Shown: piece by piece, positions 1 to 5,510 of the stretch
How positions within the stretch are numbered: the first letter of the stretch is position 1
How the letters are laid out: every line of letters begins with the position of its first letter
From: Desulfobacterales bacterium HSG17
GTDB taxonomy: Bacteria; Desulfobacterota; Desulfobacteria; Desulfobacterales; Desulfococcaceae
DNA: 5,510 nucleotides
Assembly: GCA_030377945.1 (NCBI GenBank)
Contig: JAUCGD010000223.1
Location: 1 to 5,510 of the forward strand
Direction of reading: 5' to 3'
Program-made: the position numbers and the translations under genes
Notes under the pieces: generated by a model
What the model was told of the DNA's origin: nothing
The model's database searches: none
What the model saw: the letters and a program-made list of their open reading frames with translations, nothing else

Positions 1-296
1 TTTTAAATTTATATATCAATGCCATTCAAGCCATGGGAAAAAATGACAAACTTGAAATTAAAGTGATAGACAAAGAAGAGAAAGGGTTCATTGAAATTAG
101 GGTAAAAGATAGTGGCGCTGGAATTGAGAAGGCCTCGCTTGACCTGATTTTTGATCCCTATTTCACTACACGCTCCACAGGCACAGGACTTGGTCTTTCA
201 ATTGTTCACACGATTATTGAAAATCTGGGTGGTATTATATGTGTTCAAAGTACAAAAGGGAAGGGTACCTGTTTTATTATTAATCTGCCCGTTTGA
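1..296 (+). CDS. Sensor histidine kinase, C-terminal ATPase domain (ZraS-like), partial
   Basis: This is the C-terminal end of a sensor histidine kinase, about 97 residues, cut by the left edge. The frame is open from base 3 and already encodes the N box (LNLYINAIQAM), so the ATG at base 33 is an internal Met and not the start. In order, numbering from base 3: N box with the Mg-binding Asn at residue 6, G1 box DSGAGI (36-41), F box IFDPYFTT (49-56) and G2 box GTGLGLS (60-66). These form the ATP-binding HATPase_c fold. Dimerisation, phospho-His and sensor regions lie outside the window. From memory the sequence closely resembles E. coli ZraS across the N box and the F/G2 region. A response regulator follows 34 bp downstream on the same strand, so the two are probably co-transcribed and cognate. 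The signal sensed cannot be told from this fragment. Confidence 0.95.
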   Translation, partial: LNLYINAIQAMGKNDKLEIKVIDKEEKGFIEIRVKDSGAGIEKASLDLIFDPYFTTRSTGTGLGLSIVHTIIENLGGIICVQSTKGKGTCFIINLPV

Positions 297-330
297 ATAT
301 AAAAAATTTCAAAAAGGATATTAGAGAGAA

Positions 331-1677
331 ATGAAAAAAATTCTTGTGGTTGATGATGATGCAGCCCATGCCAGAATGCTTAAAACATTGATGACAGATT
401 GGGAATATGAAATTTATATTGCAGATGACGGGTCAACTGCTGTTGAGATGGTAAAGGACCAACCATTTGATATGGTATTGATGGATATGAAAATGGTGAA
501 AATGTCAGGCATGGAAGCCTTGTCGCTTATCAAAGAATATAATCCCTCTCTGCCTGTTATTATCATGACTGCCTATTCATCAGTTAATACAGCAGTAAAA
601 GCTTTGAAGATTGGTGCCTATGACTATCTGACCAAACCATTGGATTTTGATAAGCTAAAGCTGACAATTGATCGTATATTTGAAAGTATTTTTCTAAAAA
701 CAGAAAACAGGGATTTAAAAGATAGGTTAAATGAGCAGTCTCTTAAGCATGATATTATAGGAAAAAGTCCTGCAATACTTGCTTTATTGGATACTATAAA
801 TATGGTGGCACCAACTGATGCCAATGTCCTGATTGTTGGAGAATCAGGTACGGGAAAAGAACTTGTATCATCTGCAATTCATTATAACTCTTCACGCAAA
901 CATAAACCATTTATCAAGATTAATTGTGCTGCCATCACTGAGAGCCTGCTGGAATCTGAACTTTTCGGCCATGAAAAAGGATCGTTTACAGGGGCTGATA
1001 AAAAAAGGAAAGGCAAATTTTTACAGGCAGATCAGGGCAGTATCCTCTTAGATGAGATTGGTGAAATGAGTCTTGCCATGCAGGCAAAATTGTTGCGGGT
1101 CATTCAGGAAAAAGAGATTACTCCTGTGGGAAGCGACCAGAATATAAAAACAGATGTCAGAATTATTGCATCAACCAATAAAGATTTAAAAAAAATGTCA
1201 GACCAGGGAACATTCCGTCAGGATTTATACTTTCGTTTGAATGTTGTGAGTATCGATATTCCGCCCCTGAGGGATAGAGATGAAGATATTCCAAACCTTG
1301 CCCTGCATTTTTTACAAGTTTTTTCAAAAAAGAATAATCGGGATATTAAAGGCTTTACTCCGGAAGCCATGGATGCCCTGATTCGGTATGAGTGGGAAGG
1401 CAATGTCAGGGAATTGATGAACAGTGTGGAAAGAGCAGTGGTTCTTGCCAGGTCTGACTATATTACCCTTGATGATTTTTCATTTATCAAAACAGGCGAT
1501 ATGGATCAAATCGTAACCAGTACAAATTTGGAAAATATCAAACTTTCCCAGATAGAAGAGAAAGCCATTCTTTCAACTCTTGAATCAGCTCAGGGCAATA
1601 AAAGTGAGGCAGCGAGAAGGTTGGGTATTACAAGAAAAACTCTGTTGAAAAAATTAAAGCAGTATGGCAAAGTTTAG
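331..1677 (+). CDS. NtrC-family sigma-54-dependent response regulator (ZraR/HydG-like)
   Basis: A complete 448-residue response regulator that should activate sigma-54 RNA polymerase when phosphorylated by the upstream kinase. The receiver domain (about 1-120) has acidic pocket D8-D10, phospho-acceptor D52, T80 and K102. The AAA+ domain (about 142-375) shows Walker A GESGTGKE (170-177), sigma-54 contact loop GSFTGA (217-222, the common Ser variant of GAFTGA), Walker B with D241-E242, the arginine-finger region FRQDLYFRLN (295-304) and sensor II WEGNVREL (355-362). A Fis-type helix-turn-helix ends the protein (about 423-443, GNKSEAARRLGITRKTLLKK). Length and layout are normal for the family. 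The linker, the AAA+ start and the LGITRKTLL segment resemble E. coli ZraR from memory. Orthology in function (zinc/envelope stress) is not shown, so no symbol is given. The start follows AGAGAG at 323-328, with AAGGA further upstream at 314-318. No zraP-like gene is seen. Confidence 0.97.
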   Translation: MKKILVVDDDAAHARMLKTLMTDWEYEIYIADDGSTAVEMVKDQPFDMVLMDMKMVKMSGMEALSLIKEYNPSLPVIIMTAYSSVNTAVKALKIGAYDYLTKPLDFDKLKLTIDRIFESIFLKTENRDLKDRLNEQSLKHDIIGKSPAILALLDTINMVAPTDANVLIVGESGTGKELVSSAIHYNSSRKHKPFIKINCAAITESLLESELFGHEKGSFTGADKKRKGKFLQADQGSILLDEIGEMSLAMQAKLLRVIQEKEITPVGSDQNIKTDVRIIASTNKDLKKMSDQGTFRQDLYFRLNVVSIDIPPLRDRDEDIPNLALHFLQVFSKKNNRDIKGFTPEAMDALIRYEWEGNVRELMNSVERAVVLARSDYITLDDFSFIKTGDMDQIVTSTNLENIKLSQIEEKAILSTLESAQGNKSEAARRLGITRKTLLKKLKQYGKV

Positions 1678-1705
1678 CAGATTGCAGGGAAAAATATAAC
1701 AGGAC

Positions 1706-1734
1706 TTGTTAAATTATATTAAATGGTCTATAAA
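1706..1734 (+). promoter_or_regulatory. Candidate sigma-70 promoter for the PilZ gene
   Basis: TTGTTA at 1706-1711 (4/6 match to the -35 consensus) and TATAAA at 1729-1734 (5/6 match to the -10) are separated by exactly 17 bp. Transcription would start near 1741, giving a leader of roughly 60 nt before the PilZ start. The region is AT-rich, so chance matches are likely. Read-through from the response-regulator gene is the alternative. Confidence 0.35.
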
Positions 1735-1744
1735 AAGAAGACCT

Positions 1745-1777
1745 TGGCAACAGAATTAGGCCTTTGAATAATTGCCA
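1745..1777 (+). repeat. Inverted repeat in the PilZ leader
   Basis: TGGCAA at 1745-1750 and TTGCCA at 1772-1777 are perfect reverse complements separated by 21 bp. A small palindrome, AGGCCT (1758-1763), lies almost exactly at the centre. If transcription starts near 1741, the dyad lies in the untranslated leader, where it could form a weak stem or serve as an operator. No known regulator site is recognised, and the length is short enough to be chance. Confidence 0.3.
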
Positions 1778-1789
1778 CAAACCAATTAT

Positions 1790-1792
1790 GGG
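1790..1792 (+). promoter_or_regulatory. Weak ribosome binding site that favours the ATG at 1800
   Basis: GGG at 1790-1792 is 7 nt before the ATG at 1800 and is the only purine-rich Shine-Dalgarno-like stretch well placed for any candidate start. The TTG at 1764 and the ATG at 1788 have nothing comparable at the right spacing. The ATG at 1806 would be 13 nt away. Confidence 0.4.
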
Positions 1793-1799
1793 TATCAAT

Positions 1800-2216
1800 A
1801 TGAAAATGTTAGATGAAATTATCAAAAGAGTTCGAAATCTTAAATCAGAACAGCAGGAAGAGATTCTTGAGATTCTTAAAACCTTGCAGTCAGGTAAACA
1901 AAGAGATTATCCACGCCTTGATACCAACGTTGATATTGATGTTGTAATTGGTGATAGAGTTATCCAGACCGATGCAAAAGATATTAGTGCCGGAGGTATC
2001 TATATCAATACATCAGGGAAATTTGAAGCCAATAAAAATGTGCGTGTGGTTTTCACTATTCCAGGCAGTGATAAACCATTTAAACTTGAGGGTATGATTG
2101 TCAGAGTGGAACAAAATGGTATAGCTATCAAGTTCTCAAATATTACACCATATTTTAAAAAAATGCTTGATGATATTATCTGGACAGATAAAGATTCAGA
2201 TGGTGGTTTTTTATAA
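1800..2216 (+). CDS. PilZ-domain protein, probable cyclic-di-GMP effector
   Basis: A 138-residue soluble protein from the ATG at 1800. The frame is open back to a TTG at 1764 (150 residues), but the extra residues look uncharacteristic and lack a well-placed ribosome site. Residues about 4-30 form a charged, Leu/Ile-rich predicted helix. The PilZ beta-barrel follows, with both binding signatures intact: RDYPR (R35, R39; the RxxxR motif) and DISAGG (D61, S63, G66; the DxSxxG motif). In this family these residues contact cyclic-di-GMP. No catalytic, membrane or secretion signal is visible, so it is probably a single-domain adaptor that changes partner binding when it binds ligand. It lies 122 bp after the response regulator on the same strand and converges with the MshEN-containing ATPase gene. 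The target pathway is unknown; motility, pilus or polysaccharide control are typical for PilZ proteins. Confidence 0.9.
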   Translation: MKMLDEIIKRVRNLKSEQQEEILEILKTLQSGKQRDYPRLDTNVDIDVVIGDRVIQTDAKDISAGGIYINTSGKFEANKNVRVVFTIPGSDKPFKLEGMIVRVEQNGIAIKFSNITPYFKKMLDDIIWTDKDSDGGFL

Positions 2217-2308
2217 AAAGGTATTATTGCCTGCCTGAAAAGCCTCTCTTATTATAGAATCACAATTAGGACAGATAAATATTGCCATAATGATTTGAAA
2301 ATCTTTGC
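2217..2308. other. Convergent intergenic gap without a clear terminator
   Basis: The gap separates the ends of the PilZ gene (+) and the ATPase gene (-). It has no GC-rich stem followed by a T run on either strand. A 12-bp AT-only palindrome, TTTTTATAAAAA, spans 2208-2219, and a weak GATT/AATC pair (2292-2295 with 2300-2303) is followed by only three Ts. The - strand also holds a 25-codon reading frame (2211-2288) containing CPNC, described under findings. Confidence 0.5.
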
Positions 2309-4627
2309 TTAATGCCTTGCTTTGAATTCTTGAATCATTTCAAGTGGAATCACCCGAATAAGTTCTGATAAAGATATCTGACTCATTTTCATTAAGCCGT
2401 CGTCTGCCATGGTTTTCATTCCATTGTCAACAGCCATTCGTTTTAACTCTGTTTCACCGGTTTTACAGCTTATTGCAGGAGTCATTTTTCGGTCAACTTC
2501 AAATAACTCTGAAATAAGTGTTCTGCCGTTGTACCCTGTAAAATCACAAGCTTTGCACCCGATTCCTCTGTAAAAAGTAATATTAGCGGGATATTCATTA
2601 AAAAAAAGGTTCCACTCTTCCTGGGGTGGTTTATAGGAGCGGAGACATTTTGTGCAATTTTTACGCACTAATCTTTGTGACAATGCACCGACGAGGCTTG
2701 AAGCGATTTGGTTATGATCTATTCCTAAATCAAGCAGGCGTGATACAACACTTACTGAATCGTTAGTATGAATTGTGCTTAATAATAGATGCCCTGTCTG
2801 GGCAGCATCAAAGCTCATAGCGGCAGTTTCTTCATCCCGAATTTCTCCAACAAGTATAACATCCGGGTCTAACCTTAAAAATGATCTTAACAATCTTGCA
2901 AAGGTGAGATCAATTTTGGGATTAATCTGGGTCTGCATGATCCCAGGAAAACTGTATTCAATAGGATCTTCTGCAGTAATTATTTTAATTTTAGGTCCAT
3001 TGATATATTGCAGTGCAGCATATAATGTGGAAGATTTTCCACTTCCAGTTGGACCAGACACAAGTATCAATCCAGCTGAACTCTTAAACATCTGTCTTAA
3101 TGGTGCCAGAACATGCGTGGAGTGGTTGAGGTTGTTAAGGCCAAGACCAACTTTACGGGAATCAAGAATTCTGATGGTAATATTTTCACCAACAATTGCA
3201 GGACATATGGCAACCCGAAAATCCAGATCAAAAGTTTTATTTTGCTCTTTGTAGCTTGCCCGGAATACACCATCTTGAGGGAATCTGCGTTCAGCTATAT
3301 CAAGGTTTGACATTACTTTAATCCTTGAGATCACAGCCTCTGGTTTGTTTTTCATTTTCTCTTTGAGCCATGGAATGTCAGGCTCCTGGCATATCCCATC
3401 AATACGGTATCTTAATTTAACTCCTTTTCTATCCTGCTCAAAGTGTATATCGCTTGCCCCATTTGAAACACCATAGTTAATAATATAATCCACTGTTTTT
3501 TTGATTTCAGTTTCACTGCCGCTGTAAATGCTGGTCGGCTTATTTCCGCCGGCAGTCAATTGTTCAAAGTTAAACATACTGATATTACTCTGCATATTTC
3601 CAAGGCCATCTTCAGTTTCACTTGAAGTTTCAAAATCCTGATTATATAGAGATATAAAAAGCGTTTTAAATTTTTTTTCAGTAATAAAAGCTGTTTTCAT
3701 ATTCAAATTTCGGTATATCAGCCGCAGCTCATCAATAGCTGTGAAGCCATCAGGATAGGTTATTCCCAATAATAATTGTTTATCTTCAATTGTTAGCGGC
3801 AAAATCATATTGCGCCGGGCATATTTTTCAGCAACAAATTTAACCAGGCTGTTTTTATGCAGTTCATCATACAAAAAATCATCTAATTCCATATAAGGTA
3901 TATTATATTGGTGGGAAAGTGCATTATATAATTGATGAAAAGTCACCAATCCTTTATTAATTAAAAAAGTACCCATTTTTTCTTTTGAATGTTTCTGTTC
4001 GGCTGCAGCAGTGCGAAAATCAGTTTTATTAATTATACCCTGCCGGATAAGGACCTCTCCAATTTTATTTCGTTTGTTGTGTTTTTTTAAAGCTAATGAA
4101 AGGTCTTCAGGGTTAATAACCCCATTATGGCAGAGTATTTCTCCTATTGTTCGTTGGCAGTTCTTATAACTTAACGCACGTACAAGATCCACTTCTTTGA
4201 GCATCTGAAGCTTTACTGCCAGCTCTCCAATGTCTAAAGCATCATTCTGTTTTTCAATTAGCTCATCCAGAATATCTCTGGTAATTAACCCTTTTGTAAT
4301 TAGAGATTGCCCAAAAGTTTTATCATCCTGTTCTTTTTGTAATATCTCTTGAATATGGTCAGTTTCTAATATCTCATGCTCGACAACCATTTCAGAGAGC
4401 TTCTTTTTAAGGTCAGGATGACCGTTTAATACCTCAATCTGAGATGCATTTAAAAATCCTTTTTTGCCCAATAAAACGTCAAAGGGGATATCTGCTTCTT
4501 CTTTTTCTTCTTTTTGGATTAAAAGGGCTTTATCTAAATCACTCTGAGTAATAAATCCTTCTTGGATGAGTAATTCACCAGTTTTTGGTTTTGTCTGTTG
4601 TCCAGTGGGGTCACTAAATTTATTCAT
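2309..4627 (-). CDS. GspE/PilB/MshE-family secretion ATPase with eight N-terminal MshEN-like repeats
   Basis: A 772-residue hexameric-type ATPase of the type II secretion/type IV pilus assembly family, which powers pseudopilus or pilus extension from the cytoplasmic face of the inner membrane. Residues 15-240 hold eight tandem copies of a 24-residue motif (listed separately). A standard N-terminal linker domain follows (about 241-330), then a Ser/Thr/Asn-rich stretch (about 333-372). The catalytic core (about 373-772) has SDIHFE (392-397), Walker A GPTGSGKS (525-532), Asp box ITAEDPIEY (550-558), Walker B DPDVILVGEIRD with E595, His box with H613 and H620, and the zinc tetracysteine C658/C661/C691/C694. 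All key residues are present, so it should be active. The family is usually about 500-600 residues; the excess is the repeat array. The start overlaps the upstream hydrolase stop by 8 bp, with AAGGA (4639-4643) 11 nt ahead. No pilus or secretion partner gene is nearby, so PilB, GspE and MshE roles cannot be separated. Confidence 0.95.
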   Translation of the reverse strand: MNKFSDPTGQQTKPKTGELLIQEGFITQSDLDKALLIQKEEKEEADIPFDVLLGKKGFLNASQIEVLNGHPDLKKKLSEMVVEHEILETDHIQEILQKEQDDKTFGQSLITKGLITRDILDELIEKQNDALDIGELAVKLQMLKEVDLVRALSYKNCQRTIGEILCHNGVINPEDLSLALKKHNKRNKIGEVLIRQGIINKTDFRTAAAEQKHSKEKMGTFLINKGLVTFHQLYNALSHQYNIPYMELDDFLYDELHKNSLVKFVAEKYARRNMILPLTIEDKQLLLGITYPDGFTAIDELRLIYRNLNMKTAFITEKKFKTLFISLYNQDFETSSETEDGLGNMQSNISMFNFEQLTAGGNKPTSIYSGSETEIKKTVDYIINYGVSNGASDIHFEQDRKGVKLRYRIDGICQEPDIPWLKEKMKNKPEAVISRIKVMSNLDIAERRFPQDGVFRASYKEQNKTFDLDFRVAICPAIVGENITIRILDSRKVGLGLNNLNHSTHVLAPLRQMFKSSAGLILVSGPTGSGKSSTLYAALQYINGPKIKIITAEDPIEYSFPGIMQTQINPKIDLTFARLLRSFLRLDPDVILVGEIRDEETAAMSFDAAQTGHLLLSTIHTNDSVSVVSRLLDLGIDHNQIASSLVGALSQRLVRKNCTKCLRSYKPPQEEWNLFFNEYPANITFYRGIGCKACDFTGYNGRTLISELFEVDRKMTPAISCKTGETELKRMAVDNGMKTMADDGLMKMSQISLSELIRVIPLEMIQEFKARH
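3907..4585 (-). repeat. Coding array of eight MshEN-like 24-residue motifs
   Basis: Residues 15-240 of the ATPase contain eight motif copies, starting at residues 15, 48, 76, 104, 132, 160, 188 and 217. Each follows the pattern x-h-G-x-x-h-h-x-x-G-h-h-x(4)-h-x(3)-h-x-x-Q. Period is 28 residues for copies 2-7, 33 between copies 1 and 2, and 29 between copies 7 and 8. Copies 1, 4, 6, 7 and 8 keep both glycines (for example G190/G197 and G219/G226). Copies 2, 3 and 5 are degenerate at one or both. The final Gln is kept in copies 1, 4, 7 and 8. This matches the published half-motif of the MshEN cyclic-di-GMP-binding domain (T2SSE_N), though position 1 is Lys or another residue where the consensus has Arg. 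The copies differ clearly in sequence, so this is an old duplication and not a recent DNA repeat. Confidence 0.85.
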
Positions 4628-5510
4628 ATTTTATAAATTCCTTAGAACGTTTTATAAGCAGATTACAGCAATTTTGAATGTTTTCCGGAGTATAGAGAGT
4701 GAATTCATCTTTATAACCATTTTTAAATAGCTGGTCTGCAAGTGTTTTGTCATCAAGGTTGGATTGTTGTATCATATTTATAGTGTTGACAGTAAGATCG
4801 TAAGATTCTTGAATGCCTTGTATAGCTTTTTCCCCGGTTAATGGCCCCTGATGAGCAGGGCAGATAATCAAAGGGCAGAATTCTTTAATAAAATTCATAG
4901 TTGAAAGATATGAATCAGCGCCTGTAAAAAAAAGAGGGAAATAGCCTCTTCCAGGATAATGAAAGCCAATGCTGTCAGAACAAAAAAGGATTTTGTTTTT
5001 TTTGATTGCTCCAATAAGGTTTCCAGGAGAGTGTCCTGTTACTTTAATTAAATCCAAAGTAATGCCACCAAGTTCCAGGGAATTTTGTTTATTAATGGCA
5101 AGGGAGTCATTAAGATCAGGAATCTTTTCAATAGAAGATCTTCCAGGTGTGATATTAAATTTTGCAAGATTTTTTGCCATGAATTTATCTTCGACAAACA
5201 TTAAATGAGCAGCTTTAGGGTGTTCGATAAATTCTTTAGACTCTTTTGCAACAATAATCTGTGCCTTTGGATATCGTTCAACAAGACCAGGCAGCCCGGT
5301 AATATGGTCGGAATGGGGATGGGAGGGAATAATATAATCAGGTTCTATTCCAAGTGTTTCCAATTGCTTGATAACGCTGTCAACCACTGCTGAAATACCA
5401 GCTTCAAACAGAGCACAACGATTGTTTCCTACAATCAGAAATAAATTAAAAAAATAGTTGCCAAGCATGAAAATATTATCATCAAGCTTTATGGGAAAAC
5501 TATTTTCAGG
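4620..5510 (-). CDS. Metallo-beta-lactamase-fold hydrolase, 5' end beyond the window
   Basis: A metal-dependent hydrolase of the MBL fold, 296 or more residues. An ATG at 5468 would give 282 residues, but the frame stays open to the right edge and the upstream codons (PENSFPIKLDDNIF) read as the normal first strand of this fold, so the true start lies outside. Numbering from that Met, all binuclear metal ligands are present: HPHSDH (H50, H52, D54, H55), H146 in TGHSPGN, D165 in FCSDS and H206 in CPAHQG. No signal peptide or membrane segment is visible in the part seen; it is probably cytoplasmic. The family includes glyoxalase II-like thioesterases, lactonases, phosphodiesterases and flavodiiron-type domains; the substrate cannot be assigned. 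Its stop overlaps the ATG of the downstream secretion ATPase (shared ATGAATAA), which implies one operon and likely translational coupling. Confidence 0.93.
   Translation of the reverse strand, partial: PENSFPIKLDDNIFMLGNYFFNLFLIVGNNRCALFEAGISAVVDSVIKQLETLGIEPDYIIPSHPHSDHITGLPGLVERYPKAQIIVAKESKEFIEHPKAAHLMFVEDKFMAKNLAKFNITPGRSSIEKIPDLNDSLAINKQNSLELGGITLDLIKVTGHSPGNLIGAIKKNKILFCSDSIGFHYPGRGYFPLFFTGADSYLSTMNFIKEFCPLIICPAHQGPLTGEKAIQGIQESYDLTVNTINMIQQSNLDDKTLADQLFKNGYKDEFTLYTPENIQNCCNLLIKRSKEFIKYE

Noticed and set aside
33..296. Histidine kinase fragment as a separate small gene starting at the ATG at 33
   Set aside because: The frame is open upstream to base 3 and encodes the kinase N box there, so the ATG is an internal Met.
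624..1403. Other-frame open frames inside the response regulator gene
   Set aside because: They overlap the receiver and AAA+ domains in the wrong frame or strand and encode nothing recognisable.
1725..1743. Terminator after the response regulator (GGTCT/AGACC stem)
   Set aside because: The stem is only 5 bp with a 9-nt loop, and TTGG follows it, not a T run.
1744..1760. Sigma-54 promoter-like sequence TTGGCA followed by TT
   Set aside because: The -24 half is good, but at the required 10-bp spacing from GG the -12 dinucleotide is AG instead of the near-invariant GC. A GC is found only at 12-bp spacing.
1764..1799. TTG at 1764 or ATG at 1788 as the PilZ start
   Set aside because: Neither has a well-placed ribosome site, and the extra N-terminal residues do not look like part of the fold. 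ATG at 1800 has GGG 7 nt upstream.
2775..3310. + strand open frames inside the ATPase gene
   Set aside because: They lie opposite the conserved Walker and catalytic motifs of the - strand gene and show no recognisable domain; they are antisense shadows.
3907..4585. Tandem DNA repeat or CRISPR-like array
   Set aside because: The periodicity is at protein level only. Copies differ widely in nucleotide sequence, and the period of about 84 bp is a whole number of codons within one gene.
4969..5393. + strand open frames inside the hydrolase gene
   Set aside because: They are antisense to the metal-binding motifs of the - strand hydrolase and have no recognisable content.

Overview
The window looks like chromosomal DNA from an AT-rich Gram-negative bacterium. 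The best guess is a sulfate-reducer relative in Desulfobacterota (Desulfobacterales-like). The grounds are by eye only: low G+C, a ZraS/ZraR-type two-component pair, a small PilZ protein, and a stand-alone GspE/PilB-family ATPase with MshEN-like repeats. This placement is an inference; no marker gene is present. No RNA gene, CRISPR array, insertion sequence or phage gene was seen.

Layout. On the + strand, the window opens inside the C-terminal ATPase domain of a sensor histidine kinase (1-296, cut by the left edge). A full-length NtrC-family sigma-54 response regulator follows 34 bp later (331-1677). Both resemble E. coli ZraS/ZraR from memory. After a leader with a candidate sigma-70 promoter and a short dyad comes a small PilZ-domain protein (best start 1800, end 2216). 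On the - strand, facing these genes, lie a metallo-beta-lactamase-fold hydrolase (4620-5510, cut by the right edge) and, overlapping its stop codon by 8 bp, a 772-residue GspE/PilB/MshE-type secretion ATPase (2309-4627). The two blocks converge in a gap of about 90 bp with no convincing intrinsic terminator.

How they may work together. The kinase and regulator should form a phosphorelay acting on sigma-54 promoters; their targets are not evident here. The PilZ protein has both cyclic-di-GMP-binding motifs (RxxxR and DxSxxG). The ATPase carries eight tandem copies of a 24-residue motif matching the MshEN half-domain, whose paired form binds cyclic-di-GMP in Vibrio MshE. Two neighbouring genes therefore carry different families of cyclic-di-GMP-binding fold. 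The eight-copy array, where the usual arrangement is a single pair, is the most unusual structure in the window. No pilus or type II secretion partner gene is visible, so the machine served by the ATPase is unknown.
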